A DNA stretch of 64,000 bases from Luteimonas fraxinea (GCF_021233355.1 NZ_CP089507.1:558001-622000), one strand, 5' to 3'. Positions 53,545-63,355 are shown, counted from the first letter of the stretch. Made by a program: numbers and translations. The notes: generated by a model from the sequence alone, not told the origin.

Positions 53545-54543
53545 ATGAACAACGTCGCCCACCCGGCCGCCCGCCTCGATCTGCCGGCGATCCAGGCCCT
53601 CGCCGCCGGCGACATGGCCGCCATCTACGCGCTGATCCGCGACCGGCTGGCCTCCGACGTGGTGCTGATCAACCAGGTCGCCGAACACATCGTCTCGGCC
53701 GGCGGCAAGCGCCTGCGGCCGATGCTGGTGATGCTGGCCGGCCGCGCGACCGGCACGATCAGTGCCGAACACCACCAGCTGGCGGCGATCGTCGAGTTCA
53801 TCCACACCTCGACCCTGCTGCACGACGACGTGGTCGACGAATCCGACCTGCGCCGCGGCCGCAGCACGGCGAACGCGATCTGGGGCAACGCGGCCAGCGT
53901 GCTGGTCGGCGATTTCCTGTATTCGCGCAGCTTCCAGCTGATGGTCGAACTCGACCGCATGCCGGTGATGCGCATCCTCGCCGACACCACCAACCGCATC
54001 GCCGAAGGCGAAGTGCTGCAGCTGCTGCACGTGCGCAATCCGGACACCGACGAGGCCGCCTACCTCAACGTCATCGAGCGCAAGACCGCGGTGCTGTTCG
54101 CCGCCGGCACGAAGCTCGGCGCGCTGGCCTCCGGCGCCGACGAGGCCACGCAGCAGGCGCTGTACGACTACGGCATGCAGCTGGGCTACGCATTCCAGAT
54201 CGCCGACGACGTGCTCGACTACTCGGGCGACGCCGACGCGCTGGGCAAGAACCTCGGCGACGATCTCGCCGAAGGCAAGGCCACGCTGCCGCTGATCCAC
54301 GCGATGGCGCAGGCCACGCCGGATGTGCGCGCGCGTCTGCGGACCATCGTCGAGACCGGCGATACCGATGCGCTGCCCGAAGTGCTGGCCGCGATCGACG
54401 CCGCCGGCAGCCTCGACTACAGCCGCGCCCGCGCGCTCGAGTACGCCGAAGCGGCCGAACGGGCACTCGCGGGACTCGGCGACAACGCTGCCGTCGCCGC
54501 ACTGCGCGGCCTGGCGCGCTACGCGGTCGAACGCGGGCACTGA
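53545..54543 (+). CDS. ispB: All-trans polyprenyl (octaprenyl) diphosphate synthase
   Basis: A 332-residue trans-isoprenyl diphosphate synthase that makes the side chain of ubiquinone. Both aspartate-rich motifs are present: DDVVDESD (from D94) and DDVLDYSGD (about 222), along with GGKRLRPMLVMLAG at residues 53-66 and ERKTAVLFAAG. The residues before the first motif (AIVEFIHTSTLLH) lack the bulky pair found in short-chain synthases, consistent with a C40-C50 product; E. coli IspB makes octaprenyl. It follows a TATAAT -10 element and is monocistronic. Confidence 0.94.
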   Translation: MNNVAHPAARLDLPAIQALAAGDMAAIYALIRDRLASDVVLINQVAEHIVSAGGKRLRPMLVMLAGRATGTISAEHHQLAAIVEFIHTSTLLHDDVVDESDLRRGRSTANAIWGNAASVLVGDFLYSRSFQLMVELDRMPVMRILADTTNRIAEGEVLQLLHVRNPDTDEAAYLNVIERKTAVLFAAGTKLGALASGADEATQQALYDYGMQLGYAFQIADDVLDYSGDADALGKNLGDDLAEGKATLPLIHAMAQATPDVRARLRTIVETGDTDALPEVLAAIDAAGSLDYSRARALEYAEAAERALAGLGDNAAVAALRGLARYAVERGH

Positions 54544-54558
54544 TGCGAGATGGCGCCG

Positions 54559-54786
54559 TCAGGCGCCGACCACGGCGTAGGCCAACAGAAGCACCGCGAC
54601 CACCAGCGCCATCAGGATGATCACGCCGACCGGCCGGGCGAGATTGACCGTCCAGCCCAGCGCGCGCGGCACCTTCGGCACCCACAGCCGGTCATCGTCC
54701 GCGGACCGGTAAAGACCGAGCCAGCGCTGGCCGATCCAGTTGCCGGGGTCCTGCCAAGCGCGTGCGTTGCGTTCGCTGCGATCCAT
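54559..54786 (-). CDS. DUF5808-type small membrane protein
   Basis: A 75-residue protein with an N-terminal soluble segment carrying the DUF5808-like pattern WIGQRWLGLYRSADDDRLWV followed by PKVPRALGWTVNLA, and one C-terminal transmembrane helix (VGVIILMALVVAVLLLAYAVV). The family is widespread and of unknown function. The ATG at 54786 is used; the frame continues upstream without similarity. It lies downstream of murD2 on the same strand with a 121-bp gap. Confidence 0.75.
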   Translation of the reverse strand: MDRSERNARAWQDPGNWIGQRWLGLYRSADDDRLWVPKVPRALGWTVNLARPVGVIILMALVVAVLLLAYAVVGA

Positions 54787-54907
54787 GTCGACGTCCTGTT
54801 CGATCGGCGTCCAGTCTCGCAGTCTGAAAGCGCGCAGATGCAGCAATCCGACCGAAGACGAAACGCCGGCGACGGACCGGACCTGGCGCCCGACCAAGCA
54901 GTTCGCC

Positions 54908-56320
54908 TCAGGCGATTCCGATCCCCGGAATCGCCATGATCGCATCCGGATCGAAACCGCCCAGCGCCGCGAAATGGCGGCCCCGCGTGGTGTAGTCGCG
55001 GTAGGCGCCGAAGCTGGGCGCGCCGGGCGACAGCAGCAACACGCCGACGCCGTCCAACGCCGCGCGTGCTTGCGCGATCGCCGATTCGAGATCTTCGGCC
55101 GCCGACAACGCGAACCCGGCTTCGCGTGCGACCGGTGCGAGCAGATCGAAGATGCGCGGACCGTTCTGACCCATGGTCACGATCGCGTGCGGCGCGCCCG
55201 TGCGCATCGCGTCGGCGAATGCCTGCCAGTCGAGACCACGGTCGTGGCCGCCGACCAGCAAGGCGACGCGTCGATCCCGGTAGACATCGAGCGCGGCGAG
55301 ACTCGCATGCGGCGTCGTGCTGATCGAATCGTTGATCCACAACACGCCATCGCGTGTACCCAGCGGCTGCAGGCGGTGCGGCAGCGGCACGAAATCGACC
55401 GCAGCCGCGGCCAGCGGCGCGGCATCGATGCCCAAGGCTTCGATCGCGGTCAGTACACCGCAGAGATTGCCGCGATTGTGCCGGCCCGGCAGCGGCAGGC
55501 CCGAGGTGTCCATCACGGCGGTGTCGCCGCGATACAGGACCTCGCCACGCAGATGCCAGCCCTCGGGCGTGCCGAACCAGTGGATCCCGCTGTCCGGCAA
55601 CACCAGCGCGGCGAGGCGTGGATCATTGGCATTGAGCACGGCAATGCGCGGCCGCGCGCGGTTCAGCAACGCCAACTTGTCGTCGACGTACTGCGCCTCG
55701 CTGCCGTGCCAGTCGAGATGTTCGGGAAAGATGTTGGTGACGACTGCGATGTCGGGCCGCACGCCGCCGGTGGCGACATCGCCGGTCTGGTAGCTCGACA
55801 GTTCGATTGCCCAGGCATCGGCGTTCGCATCGAGCAGTTCCAGCAGCGGCAGACCGATGTTGCCGGCCAGTGCCGTACGCAGGCCGTGCGCGCGCAGCAG
55901 ATGCGCGAGCAGCGCGGTCGTCGTGCTCTTGCCCTTGGTGCCGGTGACGCAGACCGTGCCGGCCGCGACTTCGCCCGGCGCGGCGCGCGTGGCGAACCAC
56001 AACGCGGTGCCGCCGACGAACTGCGTGCCCTGCGCCGCGGCCGCCATCGCATCGCGCGCGTACGGGCTGATTCCCGGCGACTTTACGACGACCGCACAGG
56101 CCGACAGCCGTGCGGCGTCAATGCCGGTGTCGCAGGTCAACAGCGGATCGCCGAGCGTCGCCGCATCGCTGGCTTCATCGGGGTTGCAGAACAGAGTCAG
56201 CGGCAGTGCCGGCGCGCGACTGCGGATCGCGCGCCAGGCTGCGCGGCCTTCGCGGCCCCAGCCCCACAGCGCGATGCGGCCGCCGTTGGCGGCGATCGCC
56301 TCAAGCTGCGAGATGCGCAC
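54908..56320 (-). CDS. murD2: UDP-MurNAc-L-Ala--L-glutamate ligase MurD2
   Basis: A 470-residue Mur ligase related to MurD: the N-terminal Rossmann-like domain has [11 protein letters not shown], the ATPase has the P-loop [11 protein letters not shown] (G127-T134) and [12 protein letters not shown], and the C-terminal domain has [11 protein letters not shown] and [19 protein letters not shown]. In Xanthomonas, MurD2 adds L-Glu instead of D-Glu to UDP-MurNAc-L-Ala, and MurL then inverts the Glu. Its GTG start lies inside the end of murL (20-bp overlap). It is the third gene of lysAC-murL-murD2. Distinction from ordinary MurD rests on the coupling to murL and the [10 protein letters not shown]-terminus. 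Confidence 0.92.
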   Translation of the reverse strand: MRISQLEAIAANGGRIALWGWGREGRAAWRAIRSRAPALPLTLFCNPDEASDAATLGDPLLTCDTGIDAARLSACAVVVKSPGISPYARDAMAAAAQGTQFVGGTALWFATRAAPGEVAAGTVCVTGTKGKSTTTALLAHLLRAHGLRTALAGNIGLPLLELLDANADAWAIELSSYQTGDVATGGVRPDIAVVTNIFPEHLDWHGSEAQYVDDKLALLNRARPRIAVLNANDPRLAALVLPDSGIHWFGTPEGWHLRGEVLYRGDTAVMDTSGLPLPGRHNRGNLCGVLTAIEALGIDAAPLAAAAVDFVPLPHRLQPLGTRDGVLWINDSISTTPHASLAALDVYRDRRVALLVGGHDRGLDWQAFADAMRTGAPHAIVTMGQNGPRIFDLLAPVAREAGFALSAAEDLESAIAQARAALDGVGVLLLSPGAPSFGAYRDYTTRGRHFAALGGFDPDAIMAIPGIGIA

Positions 56321-57677
56321 GCAGGCGGTCCCACAGCACCTCGGGAATGCGGTGTGCGTCGTGTTCGACCGCCAGCAAGCCGGCGACATCCAGCTCGCCC
56401 GCGTCGAGCTGCGGCGCGATCTCACGGGCGAAGCGCGCGACGATCGCGTCCTCGCGCCACTCCGGACGCTTCGCCAGCGCCGCCATCGCCGCGCGCGATT
56501 CGCGACCTTCGCCGACGCATTCGAAAGGCTTGTGGTCCTGGTACTCGAGCAGCGCGTCGTAGCCCGGCACCTGCGACGCATCGTCGAGCAGATTGCGTCC
56601 GAAGATCGACACCAGACGCGGCTTGGGCATGAAGGGCGCCAGCGCGAGGAACACGAAATGGCACTTCGGGCAGATGCCGCACCAGCGGTTCACCGGCCTC
56701 TCGCCGAGCAGATGGAAGTTGCGGTTGCAGCTGGAGAAATGCGCGTCGTAGCGATCGGTCTTGGCGAACTGGCGCGCGACCGCGAGTTCCGACAGTGGGC
56801 GCAGCAGCGAGTAGTAATGCAGGTCCGCCGCGACGCGCGCCTGCACGTGATCGCCGAACGCGCGCTCGAACGCCCAGCCCTTCGACCACTGGTGATTCAC
56901 TTCACGCGTCTCGCCGCCCGACGCGTCCTTGATCAGGCTGCCGTAGCTGGCCGAGCGCTCGTTGGAGAACACCACCTGATCGACGCCGTGCAGCACCGCG
57001 GCCAGCACGAGGATCGCCGAGTTGATCGCGGTGACCGGGATATGCCCGTTCCACGCGCCCTGGCGGTTGTACTCGAACAGTTCCGGCGCGATCTGGCGGC
57101 CGATGTTGAGCGTCGGCAGACCGGTGCGCTCGGCGCAGACGCGGATCAGCTGCGAGCCGCCGATCCAGCTGACAGTCTGCTCGATGCCCAGCGCGCGCAG
57201 CGCTTCGATCGATACCAGCGAATCCTTGCCGCCGCCGATCGCGACCAACGCATGCGTGCGTAGACCGAGCGCGGGCGCTCCGGCAGTCGCGACTGCGTCA
57301 TGCGGAAAACGGATCTTCCCGTGCAGATCCAGCCCGTTGCGATACGCGAACTCGCCGAGCCCGTGCACGTACACGTCCTCGAGCAGCGCCGCGGTCTGCG
57401 CATCGATCGCGTAGCCCTCGATGCGGATGTCCGCCGGCACTGCAGCCTTGTAGTAGCTGACGCCGGCGATCAGGTGCAGCAGGCGCAGCGCCTGCGTCGC
57501 GGCCTGCGCACGCGCGCCGTCGAGCACGAACGGGGCGCCCGGCACGGTGACGGTTTCGATCAGCTCCGGGCCGTCGTCGAAGGCATAGCGCAGGCGCGCG
57601 ACGCCGGTGGCGGCGTCGAGGTCGCAATCGATGAAACGGAAACTGCGGACTGCATTGCGGTCGAAAACAACACTCAT
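56301..57677 (-). CDS. murL: UDP-MurNAc-L-Ala-L-Glu epimerase MurL
   Basis: A 458-residue protein matching the MurL family of Xanthomonas: [21 protein letters not shown] in halves, [21 protein letters not shown] in halves, [14 protein letters not shown] and the cysteine pair in [19 protein letters not shown]. The GGGKDS motif resembles PP-loop/ATP-pyrophosphatase proteins. It epimerises the terminal L-Glu of UDP-MurNAc-L-Ala-L-Glu to D-Glu using ATP, replacing glutamate racemase in the pathway. The start overlaps the lysAC stop (ATGA), and the stop overlaps murD2. Confidence 0.94.
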   Translation of the reverse strand: MSVVFDRNAVRSFRFIDCDLDAATGVARLRYAFDDGPELIETVTVPGAPFVLDGARAQAATQALRLLHLIAGVSYYKAAVPADIRIEGYAIDAQTAALLEDVYVHGLGEFAYRNGLDLHGKIRFPHDAVATAGAPALGLRTHALVAIGGGKDSLVSIEALRALGIEQTVSWIGGSQLIRVCAERTGLPTLNIGRQIAPELFEYNRQGAWNGHIPVTAINSAILVLAAVLHGVDQVVFSNERSASYGSLIKDASGGETREVNHQWSKGWAFERAFGDHVQARVAADLHYYSLLRPLSELAVARQFAKTDRYDAHFSSCNRNFHLLGERPVNRWCGICPKCHFVFLALAPFMPKPRLVSIFGRNLLDDASQVPGYDALLEYQDHKPFECVGEGRESRAAMAALAKRPEWREDAIVARFAREIAPQLDAGELDVAGLLAVEHDAHRIPEVLWDRLRAHLAA

Positions 57678-60265
57678 TCCAGAACATCCTGCTGCGGCAG
57701 CTGCCGCAGGTTGTAGGTATTGGCCATGACGAAGCCGTATGCGCCGGCGTCGGCGATCAGCACGGTGTCGCCTTCGCGGGTCGCGGCGGGCAGGCGGCGG
57801 CGCGTGCCGAACACGTCACTCGATTCGCAGATCGGGCCGACGATCTCGATCGTGGCCTCGACCGTGTCATCGAGACGCGTCAGGTTGTGGATGCCGTGCC
57901 AGGCGTCGTACAGCGCCGGCCGCATCAGGCTGTGCATGCCGGCATCGACACCGACGCGGCGCGTGCCCAGCTTGTCCACGACCTGGGTCACGGTCGTCAG
58001 CAGCACGCCGGCTTCGGCGACGAGGTAGCGGCCCGGCTCGATCGCCAGGCGATAGCGCGGGTATTCGGCTTTGATCGCCGCCAGGCCTGCGGCCCAGGCC
58101 GGGATGTCGAACGGCACATCGTCGGGGCGATACGGAATCGGCAGACCGCCGCCGATGTCGATCGTGTCGACGGTACCGACCGCATCGGCGAAGCCTGCAA
58201 GTTCCGCGTAGACCTCGCGCCAGTGCGCGACGGTTTCGATGCCGCTGCCCAGATGCGCGTGGATACCGGTGATGCGCGCATCGACTTCTTCGGCCGCGAT
58301 CAGGAATGCATCGAACGCGCCCAATGGTAGGCCGAATTTCGACGCTGCACCGCCGGTGACGACCTTGGCGTGGTGGCCGTCGCCGCGACCCAGATCGAGA
58401 CGCAGCCACAGGTCGCGGCCGCGGAAGACGTCCGGCCAGTGGCGCAGGGCTTCGACGTTGTCGACCGTCACGGTGACGCCGCGCGCGTAAGCGGCCGCGT
58501 ACTCGCTGCGCGGGGCGAAGCTCGGCGTGAACAGCACGCGCGACGGATCGAGATCCGGCAGCACGGCGAACACGTGTTCGAGCTCGCCTTGCGACACGCA
58601 TTCCAGCCCGAAACCGGCATCGACCAGCGTGTGCAGGATCGCCGGATGCGGATTGGCCTTGATCGCGAAGAAGCGGCGGTCGATCGCATCGGCGCTCGAC
58701 AGCGCAGCGGCGCGTTCGCGCACAGTCGGCAGGTGATAGACGTAATGCGGCCGGCCCGGCTCGGCCAGCGCCAACAGCGACTCGCGCGCGCCTTGCCACC
58801 ACTGCGGCGCACGTTCGCGGCGGCCGTGGGCGATCTCGCGCCAGCTCGGGCCGAACACGGTCTCGTCATGCACCGGCATCGCGCCGCTGTCGATCAGCTC
58901 GGCATGCAGCACCGGCAGCAGTCCGTCGGCGTCGGCCTCGTCGATGACAAAGGTCAGGTTAAGATCGTTCGACGACTGCGAGATCAGATGCACGCGTTCC
59001 TTGCCGAACGTGGCCCATACATCCGAGAGTTTGTGCAGCAGCGAGCGCATGCCGCGGCCGACGAGCGTGATCGCCGCGCAGGGCGCGATGACCTTGACCC
59101 GGCAGACTTCCGCCAGATCGTCGCTCAATCGCGCGAGCACGTCGGTGCTCACGAGGTTCTCGCTGGGATCCAGCGACACGGTGACGTTGGTCTCCGACGA
59201 GCCGATCAGATCGACCGACAGACCGTGGCGCTTGAAACGTTCGAACACGTCGGCGAGGAAGCCGACCTGCTGCCACATGCCGATGCCTTCCATCGACACC
59301 AGCACGATGCCGTTGCGGCGGCTGATCGCCTTGACGCCCGGCACCGGCTCGGCGCTCGCGTCGATCGCGGTGCCCGGCAGATCGGGACGTTCGGTGTCGA
59401 GAATCGCCATCGGCACGCCGCCGTCGCGGCAGGGCTTGATCGAACGCGGATGCAGCACCTTGGCGCCGGTGGTCGCGATTTCCTGCGCTTCGGCGTAATC
59501 CAGCCGTGCGAGCAGACGTGCGTCGGGCACGTCACGCGGATTCGCGCTGAACATACCGGGCACGTCGGTCCAGATCTCGACGCGGCGTGCGCCGAGCAGC
59601 GCACCGAAGTACGCCGCCGACGTATCCGAGCCACCGCGGCCGAGAATCGCGGTGCCGCCGTCGCCATGACGGGCGATGAAGCCCTGGGTCAGCAGCATCC
59701 GCGGCGTCTGCGCAGCGAACCGCGCGCGCCAGTCGCCATCGGGTTCGCGCTGGCAGTTCACCGACAGCCGCAACGCCCAGTCGCTCTGGTTCGGCAGCGC
59801 GACCGCGTCCAGCCAGTCGCGCGCATCGCACCAGCCGAAATCCAGACCCTGCGCCGCGAGATACGCCGCGCCGATTGTCGAGGACAGCAGTTCGCCCTGG
59901 CCCAGTACCTCGGCCTGCCAGTCGAGCGTGCGCGTCGCTGCGCGTGCGTCGGTGGCCAGCGCCTGCAAGGCGGCGAGACGCGAGCCGAGCACCGCATCGA
60001 CGTCCAGTTCGAGTTCGGCGACGAACGCGCGATGGCGCTCGACCAGCGCGGCGACGCGCGCAGGCGAATCCGCCGCGCCATCGGCGATCGCGGTGAGTTC
60101 GTTGGTGACGCCCGACAACGCGGAGACCACCACCAGCACGCGCGCGCCCTGCTCCAGCGCCCGGCGTTTCGCCAGTCGGCCAATGGTGTCCCAGCGGTGG
60201 CGACGCGACACCGAAGTGCCGCCGAACTTGAGCACGATCCAGCGATCGTCAGGGGGTGAGGACAT
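57674..60265 (-). CDS. lysAC: Bifunctional aspartate kinase/diaminopimelate decarboxylase
   Basis: An 863-residue fusion. Residues about 1-455 are aspartate kinase: FGGTSVS near the N-terminus, TQGFIARHGDGGTAILGRGGSD in halves, EIWTDVPGMFSANPR, and ACT-like segments (SMEGIGMWQQVGF, TLVGRGMRSLL). Residues about 490-863 are PLP-dependent DAP decarboxylase, with FFAIKANPH (Lys about 534), IHAHLGSGI, GGGLPIPYRPDD, EPGRYLVAEAG and GPICESSDVF. It controls both entry to and exit from the DAP/lysine branch in a single polypeptide, and this fusion is typical of xanthomonads. ATG 60265 is taken over an upstream in-frame ATG at 60322. It heads the operon with murL and murD2; a TAGAAT-like -10 is at 60341-60346 on the minus strand. 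Confidence 0.96.
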   Translation of the reverse strand: MSSPPDDRWIVLKFGGTSVSRRHRWDTIGRLAKRRALEQGARVLVVVSALSGVTNELTAIADGAADSPARVAALVERHRAFVAELELDVDAVLGSRLAALQALATDARAATRTLDWQAEVLGQGELLSSTIGAAYLAAQGLDFGWCDARDWLDAVALPNQSDWALRLSVNCQREPDGDWRARFAAQTPRMLLTQGFIARHGDGGTAILGRGGSDTSAAYFGALLGARRVEIWTDVPGMFSANPRDVPDARLLARLDYAEAQEIATTGAKVLHPRSIKPCRDGGVPMAILDTERPDLPGTAIDASAEPVPGVKAISRRNGIVLVSMEGIGMWQQVGFLADVFERFKRHGLSVDLIGSSETNVTVSLDPSENLVSTDVLARLSDDLAEVCRVKVIAPCAAITLVGRGMRSLLHKLSDVWATFGKERVHLISQSSNDLNLTFVIDEADADGLLPVLHAELIDSGAMPVHDETVFGPSWREIAHGRRERAPQWWQGARESLLALAEPGRPHYVYHLPTVRERAAALSSADAIDRRFFAIKANPHPAILHTLVDAGFGLECVSQGELEHVFAVLPDLDPSRVLFTPSFAPRSEYAAAYARGVTVTVDNVEALRHWPDVFRGRDLWLRLDLGRGDGHHAKVVTGGAASKFGLPLGAFDAFLIAAEEVDARITGIHAHLGSGIETVAHWREVYAELAGFADAVGTVDTIDIGGGLPIPYRPDDVPFDIPAWAAGLAAIKAEYPRYRLAIEPGRYLVAEAGVLLTTVTQVVDKLGTRRVGVDAGMHSLMRPALYDAWHGIHNLTRLDDTVEATIEIVGPICESSDVFGTRRRLPAATREGDTVLIADAGAYGFVMANTYNLRQLPQQDVLE

Positions 60266-60376
60266 CGAGGTGGGGTCTCGGATGGGGCGAAAAACAGCGC
60301 GAAGACCGGCATGCGGTGACAACGCGCGCGATGACAGGCGATTCTAAAGCAACCCCCCGCCGCACGAGAGACCCCG

Positions 60377-61246
60377 ATGGATCGCCGTTACCTGCAGTTG
60401 GATGTGTTCGCCAACCGGCCCGGCGCCGGTAATCCGCTCGGCGTGGTCGTCGATGCCGACGGACTCGACACCGGGGCGATGCAGGCCATCGCGAACTGGA
60501 CGAATCTCTCGGAAACCATCTTCCTGCTGCCGCCCGATGCCAACGCTGATTATCGCGTGCGCATCTTCACCCCACGCCAGGAACTGCCGTTCGCCGGCCA
60601 TCCCAGCGTCGGCGCGGCCTGGGCAGCGTTGGATCAGGGCTTGGCGACGCCGCGCTCCGGTGCGCTGGTGCAGCAATGCGCAGCCGGTCTGTTGCCGGTA
60701 CGCATCGACACGCGCGACGGCCACACGCTGCCCAGCGTGCGCGCCCCGCGCGCCGTGCACCGAGCCTCCCCTGACGGGATCGAGTCCCAGCTCGACGCCG
60801 TGCTGCAGGCGCTCGGCGCGATCGATGCGCCGCATGCGCTGCTCGACAACGGCCCGCGCTGGTGGTGCGTGGATCTCAGCTCGTCCGCCGCTGTGCGCGC
60901 ACTCGCGCCGCCGCTGGCGGAGATCGCCGCGCTGTGTCTGGCCAGCGACGCCGTGGGTGTCGCGGTCTGCGGGCGCAGCGAGGCCGCCGATCACGCGCTC
61001 GTGGTGCGTGCGTTCTGCCCTGCCGACGGCGTGCCGGAAGATCCGGTGACCGGCAGCGCGAACGCCGCGATCGCCGCGTGGCTGCACATGGACCGGGCCG
61101 AGGACGGCCGCGTCGTCCGCTACGTCGCCAGCCAGGGGCGCGAACTGGGGCGCGATGGGCGTGTCGAGGTCGAAATCGACCCGGCCGGCGAGGTCTGGAT
61201 CGGCGGCGCGGTGCAGGCGGTGATCCGCGGAACATTCGAGTGGTGA
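60377..61246 (+). CDS. PhzF-family isomerase 1
   Basis: A 289-residue PhzF/DapF-fold protein: YLQLDVFANRPGAGNPLGVV at the start, a catalytic Glu in NLSETIFLLP (E46), FAGHPSVGAAW, and the second half-motif DPVTGSANAAIAAWLH. PhzF isomerases carry out 1,5-hydrogen shifts; homologues outside phenazine clusters have unknown substrates. No phenazine genes are present, so phenazine synthesis is not implied. It is followed 40 bp later by a paralogue and is divergent from lysAC. Sequence similarity to DapF-type epimerases next to lysAC is curious but probably incidental. Confidence 0.88.
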   Translation: MDRRYLQLDVFANRPGAGNPLGVVVDADGLDTGAMQAIANWTNLSETIFLLPPDANADYRVRIFTPRQELPFAGHPSVGAAWAALDQGLATPRSGALVQQCAAGLLPVRIDTRDGHTLPSVRAPRAVHRASPDGIESQLDAVLQALGAIDAPHALLDNGPRWWCVDLSSSAAVRALAPPLAEIAALCLASDAVGVAVCGRSEAADHALVVRAFCPADGVPEDPVTGSANAAIAAWLHMDRAEDGRVVRYVASQGRELGRDGRVEVEIDPAGEVWIGGAVQAVIRGTFEW

Positions 61247-61286
61247 GCGGACCGCTACACTGTCGCGCCGCGTGACGCCCCCCGCC

Positions 61287-62165
61287 ATGACTACCCGCCG
61301 TTTCGTCCAGGTGGACGTATTTGCCGACCGGCCCGGTGCCGGCAATCCATTGGCCGTGGTGCTCGATGCCGACGGCCTCGACGACTCCACGATGCAGGCC
61401 ATCGCCCGCTGGACGCGTCTGCCCGAGACCACGTTCGTGTTCCCGGCCACGTCCGACGACGAAAGCTATCGGATCCGCATGTTCTCGCCGCGCCGCGAAG
61501 TCCCGTTCGCCGGTCATCCGAGCGTCGGCACCGCGCACGTCGTGCTCGAAGCCGGACTCGCGACGCCACGCGATGGCCTGCTGGTGCAGGACGGTATCGC
61601 CGGCAAGCTGCCGCTGGAAGTCGTCGGCGAAGGCGTGACGCGCACAATCGCCGTGCGTACGCCGCGCGCGTCGGTCATTGAGACCGCATCGGCGGACGAT
61701 CCGCGCCTGCGCGACGTGCTTGCGGCGATGCCACTCGGCGCGCTGCCGCCTGTGCTGATGGATGGCGGTCGCCGCTGGTGGCTGGCCGAGCTCGCGAGCG
61801 AGGCCGACCTGCGCGCGGCGACGCCCAACTGGAATGCGATCGGCGCACTCGCCGAGGCGACCGGCAGCATGGGGCTGTGCGCATTTGCGCGCTCCAGTGA
61901 CCCGGTGCATCACCTCGCAGTGCGCGCCTTCGTCGGCTCCACCGGCCATTTCGAGGATGCCGCCTCCGGCGCCGCGAACGCGACGCTGGCCGCGTGGCTG
62001 GCCGATCGCGACGCCCTCCCCGGCAGCGATGGCCGCTACCGCATCAGCCAGGGCCGCGAAGTCGGCCACGACGCGATCATCGAACTGCACGTCGACGGCA
62101 ACGGCGACGTCTGGTCCGGCGGTCGCGTGCAGACCGTCGTGCGCGGGACGATCGACTGGCGCTGA
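61287..62165 (+). CDS. PhzF-family isomerase 2 (tandem paralogue)
   Basis: A 292-residue PhzF-fold protein colinear with its neighbour: FVQVDVFADRPGAGNPLAVV, catalytic Glu in LPETTFVFP (E47), FAGHPSVGTAH and DAASGAANATLAAWL. In the second half-motif the usual DPxTGS is replaced by DAASGA, a change also seen in other family members. The ATG at 61287 is chosen; a GTG at 61272 is a weaker alternative. The pair seems to be a tandem duplication. Substrate unknown. Confidence 0.88.
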   Translation: MTTRRFVQVDVFADRPGAGNPLAVVLDADGLDDSTMQAIARWTRLPETTFVFPATSDDESYRIRMFSPRREVPFAGHPSVGTAHVVLEAGLATPRDGLLVQDGIAGKLPLEVVGEGVTRTIAVRTPRASVIETASADDPRLRDVLAAMPLGALPPVLMDGGRRWWLAELASEADLRAATPNWNAIGALAEATGSMGLCAFARSSDPVHHLAVRAFVGSTGHFEDAASGAANATLAAWLADRDALPGSDGRYRISQGREVGHDAIIELHVDGNGDVWSGGRVQTVVRGTIDWR

Positions 62166-62217
62166 GAATCACGCGCTGCTGTGCACCGTCACGCCGGCAG
62201 CACACCGCAGACACGAA

Positions 62218-62247
62218 AACGCCGCGCCGGTTAGCCGACGCGGCGTT
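62218..62247 (-). terminator. Bidirectional hairpin between phzF 2 and osmC-like gene
   Basis: AACGCCGCG pairs with CGCGGCGTT around a 12-base loop that can pair further. On the minus strand it is followed by TTTTCGTG, so it mainly serves the OsmC gene; on the plus strand it ends with TTTC. Confidence 0.75.
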
Positions 62248-62261
62248 TCTGCGTTCATCAC

Positions 62262-62696
62262 TCAGCTTTCGAGTTCGGCGTCCAGCGACAGCGGCACTGC
62301 CGACAGCGCCTTCGACACCGGGCAGTTCTGCTTGGCGTCATCGGCGAGTTCGCGGAACTTCGCCGCGTCGATGCCCGGCACCTTGGCGCGCGTCTTCAGG
62401 CGGATCGAACTGATCTGCGGACCACCGTCCATCGACAGGTCGACGTCGGCGCGCGTGTCCAGCGATTCAGGCGGAAAGCCCGCTTCGGTGAGCTTGGCCG
62501 ACAGCGCCATCGTGAAGCAGCCTGCATGCGCGGCAGCGATCAGCTCTTCGGGATTGGTGCCTTTCTCGTCGCCGAAACGGGTGCCGAACGCGTAGCGCGT
62601 ATCCGACAGCAGGCCGCTCTGCGGCGTCGACAACGTGCCCTTGCCGGACTTCAGATCACCGGTCCAGTGGGCGGTGGCGTGACGGGCGATACCCAT
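62262..62696 (-). CDS. OsmC-family peroxiredoxin
   Basis: A 144-residue OsmC protein that reduces organic hydroperoxides with its two conserved cysteines: C60 in AAAHAGCFTMALS and C125 in QNCPVSKALSA. The conserved Glu and Arg near NPEELIAAAH and RYAFGTRF are present. The N-terminus (ARHATAHWTGDLKSGKGTL) and length match OsmC rather than Ohr. GAGGAGC lies about ten bases ahead of the ATG. It is monocistronic with its own terminator, divergent from the DUF2784 gene. Confidence 0.94.
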   Translation of the reverse strand: MGIARHATAHWTGDLKSGKGTLSTPQSGLLSDTRYAFGTRFGDEKGTNPEELIAAAHAGCFTMALSAKLTEAGFPPESLDTRADVDLSMDGGPQISSIRLKTRAKVPGIDAAKFRELADDAKQNCPVSKALSAVPLSLDAELES

Positions 62697-62811
62697 ATGC
62701 GTGCTCCTCGAGAGTTGGACTGTGCATGTTGGACCTCCGTCCGTTACGCGCGCGTCCCTGTGATGCGACGCAGCACCTGCGCATGGACGTTGGATGCACG
62801 ATGATCCGGCC

Positions 62812-63222
62812 ATGGCACTCTCACCCTCCCTCGCCGCCGTGCTCGCCGACGCGGTGCTCGCAGTCCATGTCGGCATCGCGGTATTCGTTGTTGGCATGAC
62901 GCTCGCGCTGCTGGTCGGCGGCCCGCTCGGCTGGCGCTGGGTGCGCCGAAAGTGGCTGCGCTGGCTGCACGTCGCGCTGGTCGTGGTGATCGCAGTGCAG
63001 GCCTGGCTCGGGCGCCTGTGCCCGCTGACGATCTGGGAACAGTGGCTGCGCACGCGCGCCGGACAGCAGACCTATGACGAGTCCTTCGTCGCCTACTGGT
63101 TGTCGAAAGTGCTGTTTTTCGAGGCGCCTTGGTGGACATTCGTCGCCGCCTACAGCGTGCTCGCAGTGGTGGTCGCCGGCGCCTGGATGCTGTGGCCGCC
63201 ACGTCGCCGCAGTTCGCGATAG
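62812..63222 (+). CDS. DUF2784 membrane protein
   Basis: A 136-residue protein with three to four transmembrane helices and the DUF2784 pattern: LADAVLAVHVGIAVFVVG, WRWVRRKWLRWLHVALV, a conserved cysteine motif GRLCPLTIWEQWLR, and a C-terminal helix WWTFVAAYSVLAVVVAGAW. The function is unknown. The ATG at 62812 agrees with the common start of the family (just before SPSLAAVLADAVL); an ATG at 62794 adds six residues. It is divergent from the osmC-like gene. Confidence 0.83.
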   Translation: MALSPSLAAVLADAVLAVHVGIAVFVVGMTLALLVGGPLGWRWVRRKWLRWLHVALVVVIAVQAWLGRLCPLTIWEQWLRTRAGQQTYDESFVAYWLSKVLFFEAPWWTFVAAYSVLAVVVAGAWMLWPPRRRSSR

Positions 63223-63227
63223 GACCG

Positions 63228-63261
63228 GGAAACGCAAAAGCCCTGTTTTTTTGCGGTTTCC
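63228..63261 (+). terminator. Hairpin after the DUF2784 gene
   Basis: GGAAACGCAAAA pairs with TTTTGC-G-GTTTCC with a single bulge, starting 6 bp after the stop codon. The loop side contains seven T. No T tract follows the stem. Confidence 0.4.
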
Positions 63262-63355
63262 TATTGGCGCACGTGCCACGATGCCCTACATTCCGCTTGC
63301 CGGCTCGCTCGGCCCGGACAACTCAATCATTACTCGACGAGGGAACCACACGCTC

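Noticed and set aside
58370-60259. 629-residue plus-strand open frame opposite lysAC
   Set aside because: Antisense of a well-defined fusion enzyme; composition is non-protein-like.
60377-62165. Phenazine biosynthesis locus
   Set aside because: Only PhzF-fold genes occur; no phzA/B/D/E/G relatives are nearby.
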